Origin: CAWCFV01 sp963794995
Lineage (GTDB): Bacteria > Actinomycetota > Actinomycetes > JACCUZ01
Direction: 5' to 3'
NCBI GenBank assembly: GCA_963794995.1
Contig: CAWCFV010000002.1
Coordinates: 2,542,001 to 2,606,000, forward strand
DNA: 64,000 nt
The notes beneath the pieces are model-generated. The model saw only the letters and a program-made list of their open reading frames with translations. It had not been told where the DNA came from and searched no databases. Every line of letters begins with the position of its first letter. The stretch's first letter is position 1. Of this stretch, positions 40,501 through 48,820 are shown piece after piece. Both the position numbers and the translations under genes were made by a program.

Positions 40501-41202
40501 TCAGGTGCCGGGGAGCTCCACCCGGGTCGGGGCGTCCTGGCCGTGGGCGGACGCGTCGTAGCCGACCTGGCAGAAACCGTGGTTGCAGTAGCCCCGCGGG
40601 TTCTTGTGCAGGTAGCCCTGGTGGTGGTCCTCGGCGTAGAAGAACTCGCCGGCCTCGGCCGCCGGGCGGATCTCGGTGGAGATCTCGCCGTAGCCCGCCT
40701 CCTTCAGCGCCTGCTGGTAGCGGGCCCGGGACTCCTCCACGGCCGCGAGCTGCCCGTCGCTCGTGGTGTAGACCGCCGAGCGGTACTGGGTGCCGACGTC
40801 GTTGCCCTGCTGGTTCGGGGTGGTCGGGTCGTGGTTCTCCCAGAACGCCTTCAGCAGCGTCTCGAGGGGTGCTGCCGCGGGGTCGTAGACGACCCGGACC
40901 GCCTCGGTGTGGCCGGTCCGCCCGGTGCAGGTCTCCTCGTAGGTCGGGTTCGGGGTGTGGCCACCCTGGTAGCCCACGGCCGTGGTGTGCACGCCGGGGA
41001 GCTGCCAGAAGATCCGCTCGGACCCCCAGAAGCAGCCCATGGCGACGAAGATCTCCTCGTGGCCGGGGGGCACCGGGCCCTCGAGCGGGGTACCGAGGAC
41101 GACGTGGTCGGGAGCGATCCGGTACGGCCGCTCGGCGCGGCCGGGGAGCGCCTGGTCGCGGGCGACGACGCTGTCGGGGACGGACTTCCTGCCGAAGAAC
41201 AT
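40501..41202 (-). CDS. msrA: Peptide-methionine (S)-S-oxide reductase
   Basis: A 233-residue repair enzyme for oxidised methionine. The catalytic Cys lies in FVAMGCFWGSERIFW (about residues 51-65). GYQGGHTPNPTYEETCTGRTGHTEAV is the substrate-binding region, and the resolving cysteines are in PRGYCNHGFCQVGY near the C-terminus. The 45-residue N-terminal extension is like that of E. coli MsrA. The ATG at 41202 follows a consensus AGGAGG site. It converges on the Suc_Fer gene and is probably transcribed alone. Confidence 0.95.
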   Translation of the reverse strand: MFFGRKSVPDSVVARDQALPGRAERPYRIAPDHVVLGTPLEGPVPPGHEEIFVAMGCFWGSERIFWQLPGVHTTAVGYQGGHTPNPTYEETCTGRTGHTEAVRVVYDPAAAPLETLLKAFWENHDPTTPNQQGNDVGTQYRSAVYTTSDGQLAAVEESRARYQQALKEAGYGEISTEIRPAAEAGEFFYAEDHHQGYLHKNPRGYCNHGFCQVGYDASAHGQDAPTRVELPGT

Positions 41203-41258
41203 GTGACCTCCTGTGCCACTCCCAACCGGTTCGGCGCCGCGAGTGTTCCGGCCCGGCC

Positions 41259-42122
41259 TCAGCCGCGGAGCAGCGGGCGGGTGAGGCAGGTGGGCCCGCC
41301 GTCACCCTTGTTGACCTGGCTCGCGGCGTAGGTGTGCACCTCGACGCCGGCCTTCTCCAGGGTCGCCCGGGTCCGCGGCGCCGCGTCGGCCATCACGACG
41401 ACCCCGGGGCGTACGGCCAGCACGTTGCAGCCCTGGTCGTCGAGCTCGTCCGGGTCGGCGGGGAGGGTGCGGTAGCCGCGCTCGGCGAGCATCTCCAGCA
41501 GCGGTACCGGCGCGAGCGGCTCGAAGACGACGGCCAGGTCGGGAGCGACGGGGGACACCACCGACATCAGGTGCATGACGTGCGCCGCGCCGAGGTGGTG
41601 CGGCAGGTCGGCCCGCTCGACGGTGACCCCGTCGGGCCGGAGCAGCTCGGCGAGCTGGCGATGGGCCTCGGCGTTGGTCCGGTAGCCACGCCCCACCGCC
41701 AGCGTCGACTCGTCCAGCCAGCACATGTCGCCACCGTCGGCCGTGGCCGGCCCGGTGAGCCGGCCGAGCACCGGCACGCCGGCCTTCTCGGTCTCGGCCA
41801 CCAGGAACGCGGGCTCGTCACGGCGGGCCGGCTTGGCCATCCGCAGCTCGACCGCTCCGGTGCCGGTGACGAAGACCGGGTCGTAGGCGAAGCAGGCGTC
41901 GACCATGCCCTCCGGTGCCTCGGCGAGCACCACCTCGACGCCGAGACCGTCGAGCAGCTCGACGAACGCCTCGTGCTCGCGCAGCAGCGCATCGGTGTCC
42001 GGCTCGCGCCAGCCGGCCCCCGCGAAGTCGCCGGTCGTCGCCGGACGGACGGCGAGCACCCGCCGCAGGGGTGCGGACATCGACCGGACGCCGAAGGTGC
42101 CACCGGTCGCGGGGGAGGTCAT
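41259..42122 (-). CDS. Dimethylarginine dimethylaminohydrolase-like (amidinotransferase-fold) hydrolase
   Basis: A 287-residue pentein-fold enzyme. The active-site elements are ATADGGDMCWLDESTLAVGRGYRTN (Asp pair), AAHVMHLMSVVSPV (catalytic His) and the nucleophilic Cys in KGDGGPTCLTRPL near the C-terminus. DELDDQGCNVLAVRPGVVVM is also family-typical. Such enzymes hydrolyse methylated arginines or arginine to citrulline. The ATG at 42122 is 6 bases after CACGAT, a weaker version of the leaderless pattern. There are no arginine-pathway neighbours, so the substrate is uncertain. Confidence 0.85.
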   Translation of the reverse strand: MTSPATGGTFGVRSMSAPLRRVLAVRPATTGDFAGAGWREPDTDALLREHEAFVELLDGLGVEVVLAEAPEGMVDACFAYDPVFVTGTGAVELRMAKPARRDEPAFLVAETEKAGVPVLGRLTGPATADGGDMCWLDESTLAVGRGYRTNAEAHRQLAELLRPDGVTVERADLPHHLGAAHVMHLMSVVSPVAPDLAVVFEPLAPVPLLEMLAERGYRTLPADPDELDDQGCNVLAVRPGVVVMADAAPRTRATLEKAGVEVHTYAASQVNKGDGGPTCLTRPLLRG

Positions 42123-42148
42123 GGCGGCATCGTGCCAGGATCGCGCCC

Positions 42149-42485
42149 ATGGCGGTCGAGCGTTAGTTCGAGGCGCCCGTGCCCGGTGGCGTGCTGGGCG
42201 GGTACGTGCCGGGGGACGGACCGCCTTCCAGCAGCGCGGCCTCGAGCCCTCGACGACCGAGGGCGCGTTCACGATCGACGAGGCTCTGGCCGACGTGGTC
42301 GCGGTGCTCGACCGGCTGGCCCAGCAGGGCGAGGTGAGCGAGGAGCAGGCATGCCGCCGGTGCGGCTGTCGATCCCGGCCTACTCCGGCCTGTTCGGCGA
42401 CCTGGTCGAGCGGCTGCCGCAGCTGACTGCCTCGCTCGCCTCCGTGGCGGTCCCGTTCGGCGCAGTGGTCGGGGCGGACAGCCCG
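42149..42485 (+). pseudogene. Alpha/beta-hydrolase pseudogene
   Basis: Three pieces of one alpha/beta hydrolase lie in order but in three different frames. ATG 42149 with MAVER is followed by an in-frame TAG, then FEAPVPGGVLGGYVPGDGPP (frame 2). QRGLEPSTTEGAFTIDEALA and VVAVLDRLAQQG follow (frame 1), then LSIPAYSGLFGDLVERLPQL and VAVPFGAVVGADSP (frame 3). The HGGPG oxyanion segment, the GHSWGG nucleophile elbow and the C-terminal His region are missing. The gene has therefore suffered a stop, frameshifts and at least two deletions and is dead. It ends where the convergent GNAT gene begins. Confidence 0.8.
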
Positions 42486-43055
42486 TCAGGCGCTGGACCG
42501 GCTGGCCCGCCACTCGGCGGCGAGCAGCGCGTAGTCGAGCGCGCTGCACCACTCGCCCTTCACCCACTCGTTCTCGACGAGCAGGGCCTCGCGCCGCATC
42601 CCCAGCCGCTCGAGCACAGCGGCCGAGGCGGCGTTGCGGGCGTCCAGGCGGCCGACGACCCGGTGCCAGCCGAGCTCGTCGAAGGCGAGCCGGAGCATCT
42701 CGACCGACATCTCGGTGGCATATCCCCGGCCACGGTGCGCGGGGTGGACGAGGTAGCCCAGCTCGCCGCCGCGGTGCTCCTCCGACCGCCAGATCAAGGT
42801 CGCCTCGCCGACCCGCTCTCCGGTCGCGCGGAGCGAGGCGACCAGCTGGAGGCCGTCGCCTTCTCCGCCCAGCGTGTCGCGCGCCAGCTTCTTCCGGAGC
42901 GACTCCGCCACCTCGTCGCGGGTGAGCGGCCCCTGGTAGAGGTACCGCATGGTGTCGGCGTCGCTCTGCATCTCGTAGAGGAAGTCGAGGTCGTCGTCGC
43001 GGTAGGGCCGCAGGTCGAGCCGCTCGGTGCGCAGCGGGAAGGTGAGGTCCGGCAC
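42486..43055 (-). CDS. GNAT acetyltransferase, RimJ/RimL type
   Basis: A 189-residue single-domain N-acetyltransferase. It starts TERLDLRPYRDDDLDFLYEM, with the acetyl-CoA pyrophosphate loop in HPAHRGRGYATEMSVEMLRL (about residues 107-126), followed by GWHRVVGRLDARNAASAAVLERLGMRREA, the classic RimJ/RimL C-terminal block. The GTG at 43055 has TAGGTT 7 bases upstream. It is divergent from metB, 56 bases between start codons. The acceptor may be a protein N-terminus or a small molecule. Confidence 0.9.
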   Translation of the reverse strand: MPDLTFPLRTERLDLRPYRDDDLDFLYEMQSDADTMRYLYQGPLTRDEVAESLRKKLARDTLGGEGDGLQLVASLRATGERVGEATLIWRSEEHRGGELGYLVHPAHRGRGYATEMSVEMLRLAFDELGWHRVVGRLDARNAASAAVLERLGMRREALLVENEWVKGEWCSALDYALLAAEWRASRSSA

Positions 43056-43062
43056 GGCAGCG

Positions 43063-43068
43063 AACCTA
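43063..43068 (-). promoter_or_regulatory. -10 hexamer of leaderless GNAT gene
   Basis: TAGGTT on the minus strand, 7 bases before GTG 43055. Confidence 0.6.
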
Positions 43069-43098
43069 GCCGGGAGGTACGACGCCCGGCCCCCGCCA

Positions 43099-43104
43099 TA
43101 CCCT
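43099..43104 (+). promoter_or_regulatory. -10 hexamer of leaderless metB
   Basis: TACCCT, 7 bases before ATG 43112. Confidence 0.6.
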
Positions 43105-43111
43105 GTCCACC

Positions 43112-44248
43112 ATGCACTTCGAGACGCTCGCGATCCACGCCGGCCAGGAGCCCGACCCGCTGACCGGAGCGGTGGTCCCGCCGATCTACCAGACCTCCAC
43201 GTACAAGCAGGACGGCGTCGGCGGCCTGCGTGGCGGCTACGAGTACAGCCGCAGCGCGAACCCCACCCGGACGGCGCTGGAGGAGTGCCTTGCCGCGATC
43301 GAGGGCGGCCGTCGGGGGCTCGCCTTCGCCTCCGGCCTCGCGGCCGAGGACACCTTGCTCCGGACGGTGTGCCGGCCCGGCGACCATGCGGTGATCCCCG
43401 GTGACGCCTACGGCGGCACCTACCGCCTGTTCGCGAAGGTGCAGGAGGCCTGGGGCGTGGCGTACACCCCCGCCACCGGCCACGACGCGGACGCCGTACG
43501 GGCAGCCGTCCGTCCGGGGGAGACCAAGGTCGTGTGGGTCGAGACGCCCACCAACCCGCTGCTCGGGATCGCCGACATCGCCGCGATCGCCGAGGTCGCG
43601 CACGAGGCCGGCGCCCTGCTCGTGGTCGACAACACCTTCGCCTCGCCGTACCTCCAGCAGCCGCTCGCGCTCGGCGCGGATGCCGTGGTGCACTCGACGA
43701 CCAAGTACCTGGGCGGGCACTCCGACGTGGTCGGTGGCGCGCTGGTGCTGGCCGACGACGAGCTCGCCGAGAAGGTGGCGTACCACCAGAACGCGATGGG
43801 CGCCGTCGCCGGGCCGTTCGACTCGTGGCTGGTGCTCCGGGGCATCAAGACCCTCGGCGTCCGGATGGACCGGCACTGCGCCAACGCCGAGCGCATCGTC
43901 GACCTGCTGACCGCACACCCGAAGGTGACCGAGGTGCTCTACCCCGGCCTCCCGGACCACCCCGGCCACGACGTCGCCGTGAAGCAGATGAAGGCGTTCG
44001 GCGGCATGGTGTCCTTCCGGGTCGCGGGCGGCGAGGAGGCGGCGGTCGAGGTCTGCAACCGGGCGGAGGTCTTCACCCTGGGCGAGTCGCTCGGCGGGGT
44101 CGAGTCCCTGATCGAGCACCCCGGCCGGATGACCCACGCGTCCGCCGCCGGCTCGCCGCTGGAGGTCCCGGGGGACCTGGTGCGCCTGTCGGTGGGCATC
44201 GAGGCCGTCGAGGACCTGGTCGAGGACCTCACCCGCGCGCTCGCCTGA
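43112..44248 (+). CDS. metB: Cystathionine gamma-synthase
   Basis: A 378-residue Cys/Met-metabolism PLP enzyme. Lys198 in HSTTKYLGGHSDVVGGALV binds PLP; YEYSRSANPTRTALEE, FASGLAAEDTLLR and VDNTFASPYLQQPL are family landmarks. SLGGVESLIEHPGRMTHAS near residue 325 has the conserved substrate-carboxylate segment. It forms cystathionine from activated homoserine and cysteine; in mycobacteria the same protein can also act as a gamma-lyase. With cbs in the window, the cell could run transsulfuration both ways. It ends one base before the MutL-like gene. Confidence 0.93.
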   Translation: MHFETLAIHAGQEPDPLTGAVVPPIYQTSTYKQDGVGGLRGGYEYSRSANPTRTALEECLAAIEGGRRGLAFASGLAAEDTLLRTVCRPGDHAVIPGDAYGGTYRLFAKVQEAWGVAYTPATGHDADAVRAAVRPGETKVVWVETPTNPLLGIADIAAIAEVAHEAGALLVVDNTFASPYLQQPLALGADAVVHSTTKYLGGHSDVVGGALVLADDELAEKVAYHQNAMGAVAGPFDSWLVLRGIKTLGVRMDRHCANAERIVDLLTAHPKVTEVLYPGLPDHPGHDVAVKQMKAFGGMVSFRVAGGEEAAVEVCNRAEVFTLGESLGGVESLIEHPGRMTHASAAGSPLEVPGDLVRLSVGIEAVEDLVEDLTRALA

Positions 44249-44249
44249 C

Positions 44250-45572
44250 GTGCCCCTGGTCGTCTGCGTCGACGTCGGCTCGACCTTCACCAAGGCGGCC
44301 CTGGTCGACCTCGCCGACGGCTCGCTGCTCGGCACTGCCTCGCACCCCACGACGGTCTCGACGGACGTCATGGACGGTGTCGACGCGGTGCGCGCGGCGC
44401 TGGGTGCCGCTGCGGACGTCGAGACGCTTGCCTGCTCGTCGGCGGGCGGTGGCCTCCGGCTCGCCGTCGTCGGCTACGAACAGCTGGTGACTGCCGAGGC
44501 CGGGCACCGGGTCGGGCTGTCGGCCGGCGCCCGGGTCGAGCACGTCGCGGCCGGGCCGCTCGACGCCGCGGGCCTCGTGACCCTTCGTGCGTCGCGCCCC
44601 GACGTCGTGCTGCTCGTCGGCGGTACCGACGGCGGGAACGCGGACACGTTGCGGCACAACGCGTCCGCGCTGGCCGGGGCGCGGCTGGGTGTGCCGGTGG
44701 TGGTGGCCGGGAACGCCGACGCGCGCGACGACGTCGTGGCCGGGCTGAGGTCGGCGGGTGTGGCCGTGACCGCGACGGCCAACGTTCTGCCGGAGATCGG
44801 CCGGCTGGACCCGCTGCCGGCCCGGAGCGCGATCCGCGAGGTGTTCATCAGCCACGTGATCGGCGGCAAGGGGCTCTCGTCCCGGGCCGACTTCCCGGCC
44901 ATGGTGCGGGCCGCGACCCCGGACGCCGTGCTGACGGGCGTCGAGGTGCTCGCGGACGGCGCCGGGTCCGTCGAGGGTGCCGGCGACGTGCTGGTGGTCG
45001 ACGTGGGCGGCGCGACGACCGACGTCTACTCGGTCGTGACGCCCCAGGGTGAGGACGCCGCGCTGCGCAAGGAGGTCGTCGAGGTGCTGTGGCGCAGCCG
45101 CACCGTCGAGGGCGACCTCGGGATGCGCTGGGGCGCCGCCGGCGTCGTCGAGGCGGCGGTCGCCGAGCGGCTGCTCGACGAGGCCGCGGCCGACCGGCTC
45201 CGGGCTGCCGCGACCCGGCGGGTGGCCGACCCGGCGTACCTGCCCGACGACGAGCAGGGACGCGACGACGACGCCGAGCTCGCCCGGCTCGCCGTGACGG
45301 TCGCGCTGCGACGGCACGCGCGCGGCAGCGGCAAGGACCTGCGCCAGGTCGGGCTGGTCGTCGGGTCGGGCGGCGTGCTGCGCCATGCGACGGGCGGGCG
45401 TGCCGCGGCAGCTTTGAGCCCGGCCACGGGTGACCTCGCCGGCGGCTGGGCGGTGCCGGAGCGGGCCCGCACGGTGGTGGACAGGCAGTACGTGCTCGCC
45501 GCGGCGGGCCTGCTCGCGCCCGGGCACCCGGAGGCCGCGGCCCTGCTGGTGGCCCGCCACCTGCGCGCCTGA
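44250..45572 (+). CDS. Glutamate mutase MutL/GlmL-family actin-like ATPase (orphan)
   Basis: A 440-residue protein of the MutL (GlmL) family, an ASKHA-fold reactivase-like partner of adenosylcobalamin mutases. It begins VVCVDVGSTFTKAALVDLADG (phosphate 1), with VLLVGGTDGGNADTLRHN and VVVAGNADARDDV in the first half, and the second phosphate motif VLVVDVGGATTDVYSVV near residue 250. LVVGSGGVLRHATGGRAAAAL near 370 is the adenosine motif. GTG 44250 is one base after the metB stop, so it is cotranscribed with metB. No glutamate or other mutase subunits lie in the window, so its client is unknown. Confidence 0.85.
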   Translation: MPLVVCVDVGSTFTKAALVDLADGSLLGTASHPTTVSTDVMDGVDAVRAALGAAADVETLACSSAGGGLRLAVVGYEQLVTAEAGHRVGLSAGARVEHVAAGPLDAAGLVTLRASRPDVVLLVGGTDGGNADTLRHNASALAGARLGVPVVVAGNADARDDVVAGLRSAGVAVTATANVLPEIGRLDPLPARSAIREVFISHVIGGKGLSSRADFPAMVRAATPDAVLTGVEVLADGAGSVEGAGDVLVVDVGGATTDVYSVVTPQGEDAALRKEVVEVLWRSRTVEGDLGMRWGAAGVVEAAVAERLLDEAAADRLRAAATRRVADPAYLPDDEQGRDDDAELARLAVTVALRRHARGSGKDLRQVGLVVGSGGVLRHATGGRAAAALSPATGDLAGGWAVPERARTVVDRQYVLAAAGLLAPGHPEAAALLVARHLRA

Positions 45573-45575
45573 CGC

Positions 45576-45884
45576 CTACAGGTCCACCAGCTCGAGGAGG
45601 ATGCGTGCCTCGTCGCCGTCGGTCAGGTCCTCGGCCGCGCGCACGGCCTTCTTGACCGGCAGCACGTAGGTCCCGGCTCGGCTGTCGGGGAACACCGAGG
45701 TCCGCCACGAGGTCGCCCCGACGGTGACGGCGACCCGCACCGACCCGAAGCCGCGCCGGGTCCCCTCGGTGAGCTCGGTGATGTCGGAGGCGACGTCGAT
45801 CGGCACCGTGGCGAAGTGCCACCCGTCCGGTCCGGAGTGACGCCAGACCTGCGCGGTGAACTCGAAGGTCCCGATCCTGGCCAC
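45576..45884 (-). CDS. DUF1905 domain-containing protein
   Basis: A 102-residue single-domain beta-rich protein: GTFEFTAQVWRHSGPDGWHFATVP is the DUF1905 opening, SVRVAVTVGATSWRTSVFPDSRAGTYVLPVKKAVR the core, and RAAEDLTDGDEARILLELVDL the end. The family often precedes YdeI-type domains; the function is unknown. The GTG has TAGCGT 6 bases upstream. It converges on the MutL-like gene with 3 bases between stops. Confidence 0.9.
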   Translation of the reverse strand: MARIGTFEFTAQVWRHSGPDGWHFATVPIDVASDITELTEGTRRGFGSVRVAVTVGATSWRTSVFPDSRAGTYVLPVKKAVRAAEDLTDGDEARILLELVDL

Positions 45885-45890
45885 GGTGCG

Positions 45891-45896
45891 ACGCTA
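45891..45896 (-). promoter_or_regulatory. -10 hexamer of leaderless DUF1905 gene
   Basis: TAGCGT on the minus strand, 6 bases before GTG 45884. Confidence 0.6.
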
Positions 45897-45953
45897 CGGC
45901 GCCCCGCCGACAGCCGGGACCCGCGAGACGGCGGATCGGCCGTGCCCGGTCCC

Positions 45954-47327
45954 TCAGGTGAGGACCGGTCGGGACTGCGTGAGGTAGGTCTGGCCCAGGG
46001 GTGAGCTCCAGGTCCTGGTGCGGGTGGCGGGGTCGTGGGTGAGTCGCCATCGGCCGTGGGTCTTGGCGTTGTGGTGCTGGCGGCACAGCGGTCCGAGGTT
46101 GGCGGCCACCGTGTTGGGTGGTCCGAACGGCTGGATGTGGTCGAGGTCGCAGGTGGTGGCGGCGCGGGAGCAGCCGGGGAACCCGCAGGTCTGGTCGCGG
46201 GCGGCGATGTATCCGCGGAGCCGGTCGGAGGGACGGTAGGTGCGGGCGCCGCGGTCCAGCAGGTGCCCGGTGTGGGGTTCGACGGTCCAGCGGACCCAGT
46301 CGCGTTCGGCGGCCATCGCCCGGGCGAGGTCGGCGGGGACCGTGCCGTAGCCGGGCAGGTGGCCGGGGTTCTCGGCCAGGCCCAGCGCGGTGGGCAGGTC
46401 CAGCACGACCGCGGCGGTCTGCGCGCCGCCGCAGGAGCAGCGCGGCAGCCGCGGCAGCGATCGGACCGCTCGCGCGCCCTCGGGGGTGGTGTCGTCCGGC
46501 TGGTCGGGGGCGAGGGTGAGGCCGGTGGCGGCACCCTGGCCGAGGATCGCCTCGACGACCAGGTCGACCCGCAGCGCGTCCAGGCCCGGGTCGCCCAGGC
46601 CGGCGGCGACCCGGGCGGCCTGCACGGCTCTGGCCCGGGCGGTGGTCCGGCCCCACATCTCGGCCTCGACGTCGGCGGCCAGCGGCAGGTACCAGCCGGT
46701 GCGGCCGTCCCGGTCCGGGACCCGCTCGACCCGGCGCTGGTCGTGGACGGTCCTTGCCCGCTCAGCAGCAGCGGCCGGATCGACCCGCACGACCGCGTCC
46801 CGGACCGCGCGGCGCGTCTCCGCGGCGGTCTGGACCGGCATCACCGGCAGCACCTGCGCCTCGACCGCGGCGGCCGCCTCGTCGTCGAGGCCCTCGGTCT
46901 CGTGCACCAGGTGAGTGGCGTGCAGGTTGCTGACCAGCCCGGCCGTCAGCAGCGACAGGGTGGCCGGGAACCGGTCCCGCAGCCCCAGCGCCACCCGCAC
47001 CCTGGCCGAGGCGGTCACCGGCGAGAGCCGCAGCGCCGCCGCGAGCTCGTGCCGGGCGTCCTCCGGGGCCAGGCCGAGCGTCTCGGTGGCGTCCGCGACC
47101 GCCGCGATCGTCACCTGCTGCACCGCCGCGACCTTCGCCGCGACCCGCTCGGCCAGCCGCAGCAGGTCGACCAGCCGATCCGGCTCGAGCGCCGCCGGGT
47201 CGAAGGACTCCAGCAGACCCGCGACCTCGGCCAGCGTGCCGTCCAGCCCCAGCTCCAGCGCCACCAGCTCCGGGGAGTCGGCGCGCTCGACCAGGGCCTC
47301 GACCAGGTCCAGCGCGCTGTAGGACAT
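45954..47327 (-). CDS. DUF222/HNH endonuclease (13E12 repeat family)
   Basis: A 457-residue member of the 13E12 family. The DUF222 region (about residues 30-330) contains LAAALRLSPVTASARVRVALGLRDRFP. The C-terminal HNH nuclease has CGFPGCSRAATTCDLDHIQPFGPPNTVAAN and LCRQHHNAKTHGRWRL, with Cys pairs and His residues for metal binding. Such genes are multiplied in actinobacterial genomes and are suspected to be mobile or intein-like relics; no inverted repeats or target duplications were seen around this copy. The ATG at 47327 has TAGGTT 6 bases upstream. Confidence 0.93.
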   Translation of the reverse strand: MSYSALDLVEALVERADSPELVALELGLDGTLAEVAGLLESFDPAALEPDRLVDLLRLAERVAAKVAAVQQVTIAAVADATETLGLAPEDARHELAAALRLSPVTASARVRVALGLRDRFPATLSLLTAGLVSNLHATHLVHETEGLDDEAAAAVEAQVLPVMPVQTAAETRRAVRDAVVRVDPAAAAERARTVHDQRRVERVPDRDGRTGWYLPLAADVEAEMWGRTTARARAVQAARVAAGLGDPGLDALRVDLVVEAILGQGAATGLTLAPDQPDDTTPEGARAVRSLPRLPRCSCGGAQTAAVVLDLPTALGLAENPGHLPGYGTVPADLARAMAAERDWVRWTVEPHTGHLLDRGARTYRPSDRLRGYIAARDQTCGFPGCSRAATTCDLDHIQPFGPPNTVAANLGPLCRQHHNAKTHGRWRLTHDPATRTRTWSSPLGQTYLTQSRPVLT

Positions 47328-47333
47328 GCGACG

Positions 47334-47339
47334 AACCTA
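47334..47339 (-). promoter_or_regulatory. -10 hexamer of leaderless HNH gene
   Basis: TAGGTT on the minus strand, 6 bases before ATG 47327. Confidence 0.6.
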
Positions 47340-47400
47340 CGAGCGACCCCGGACACAAACCCTCCACCGGTGCGGCGCCGCAGCGAGCAGTCGGTGCCGG

Positions 47401-48654
47401 TCAGCCCGTCGTGCCGGGCGCCGGTTCGGGGTCGGCGGGGTCTGGCCGGTGCCGGGTCTCGGTCGACAGCAACGCGGTCAGCAGCCCGGCGGCCAGCACG
47501 GCCCCGGTCACGCCGAACGCGGCGCCGAACGAGTAGCTGTCCGCGAGCCAGCCGGCGGCCAGCGGACCGATGACCGCGCCCAGGTCGGCGGACATCTGGA
47601 ACGCCGCCACCACGGTGCCGCCCTTGCCGTGCACCACGTCGCCGACGATCGCGCTCGGCGCGACCGACAGGAACGCCGAGCCGGCCCCGAAGGCCGCCAT
47701 CGCCACCGTGTAGACGGCGAGGGAGTCGCTGAGGGCGATCGCGAACATCGACGCCGCCGTGACGGCGCCGCCGATGACGAGCGCCGGCCGGCGCCCCACC
47801 CGGTCCGCATACGAGCCGGCCACCAGCAGCAGCCCGCCCTGGGTCGCCGCGGAGACGAAGAAGCCGATGCCGATCCACGTCCCGGAGGCCCCGATGCCCT
47901 CGGTGACGAACAGCGGGATCAGTGAGCTGCGCACCCCGAACAGGGCCCAGCCGGTGCCGAGGTTGGCGGTCAGCGCGGCCCGGTAGCCCGAGACGCGCAG
48001 CGCCTGCGGCAGTGTGACCGCGGGCGGCGGGGCGCCCGACGACCCGACGTCGTGCAGCGACGCGTGGCTGAGGTACAGCAGCCCGATGCCGCCGGCCACG
48101 GCCAGCGTGACGGCGTAGACGAAGAACGGTGCGCGCAGCGAGATCTCGGTCAGCGGACCACCGATCGCCGGCCCGGCGATGGCACCGATGAGGAACCCGG
48201 ACTGCCACATGCCGGTGGCCCGGCCGCGCTGGTCGGCGTCGACCACGCGCAGGAGCAGCGAGATCGCCGACACCGTGAACATCGCCGAGCCGATCCCGCC
48301 CACCCCGCGCAGCAGCAGCAGCTGGGTGTAGCTCTGGGCGAGGCCCGCCAGGGCGCTGCTCACGGCGACGATGCCGATGCCGACGGCCAGCACCAGCCGC
48401 TCGCCGATCCGGTTCACCAGCCGGCCGCTGCTCAGGGCGGACACCAGCCGCATGAAGGCGAACGCCGAGATCACGGCACCGGCAGCGGTCCGGCCGACGC
48501 CGAACTCACGGGCGTACACGGGGATGGCGGGCGCGACGACCCCGAAGCCGACCGCCACGGCGAAGGCCACGGCGGTGAGGACGCCGACCTCGCGGGGAAG
48601 TCCCTGCATCGGGTGGCGCCAGGAGCGGGGTGGGCCCGGAGCGCCGCGAGTCAC
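47401..48654 (-). CDS. Major facilitator superfamily transporter
   Basis: A 417-residue inner-membrane protein with 12 predicted helices. The first helix (EVGVLTAVAFAVAVGFGVVAP) leads into YAREFGVGRTAAGAVISAF, and the motif-A-like loop SGRLVNRIGERLVL follows helix 2; the repeat half has GSYADRVGRRPALVIGGA. This drug-efflux-like layout gives no substrate. GTG 48654 is preferred over the internal ATG at 48609 because TACCGT lies exactly 6 bases upstream of the GTG. A Pro-rich tail ends the protein. Confidence 0.9.
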   Translation of the reverse strand: MTRGAPGPPRSWRHPMQGLPREVGVLTAVAFAVAVGFGVVAPAIPVYAREFGVGRTAAGAVISAFAFMRLVSALSSGRLVNRIGERLVLAVGIGIVAVSSALAGLAQSYTQLLLLRGVGGIGSAMFTVSAISLLLRVVDADQRGRATGMWQSGFLIGAIAGPAIGGPLTEISLRAPFFVYAVTLAVAGGIGLLYLSHASLHDVGSSGAPPPAVTLPQALRVSGYRAALTANLGTGWALFGVRSSLIPLFVTEGIGASGTWIGIGFFVSAATQGGLLLVAGSYADRVGRRPALVIGGAVTAASMFAIALSDSLAVYTVAMAAFGAGSAFLSVAPSAIVGDVVHGKGGTVVAAFQMSADLGAVIGPLAAGWLADSYSFGAAFGVTGAVLAAGLLTALLSTETRHRPDPADPEPAPGTTG

Positions 48655-48660
48655 CCGCCG

Positions 48661-48666
48661 ACGGTA
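48661..48666 (-). promoter_or_regulatory. -10 hexamer of leaderless MFS gene
   Basis: TACCGT on the minus strand, 6 bases before GTG 48654. Confidence 0.55.
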
Positions 48667-48820
48667 GCCGGGCGGTGGTGGCCTGATTGCAGCGGGTGAC
48701 GTGAGATGGATCACCCTGGTTTGACCGGCTATGTCGGCCGGGCACACCATGGGAGTTCTGCTCGACCCTGCCCGTTCTCGCCCCGCACTTCCTCGCCCCC
48801 CCTGCCCTGGAGGCCCTGAC

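Noticed and set aside
45954..47327. Mobile element around the HNH/DUF222 gene
   Set aside because: No terminal inverted repeats, target duplications or transposase were seen; the gene alone is not evidence of an element.
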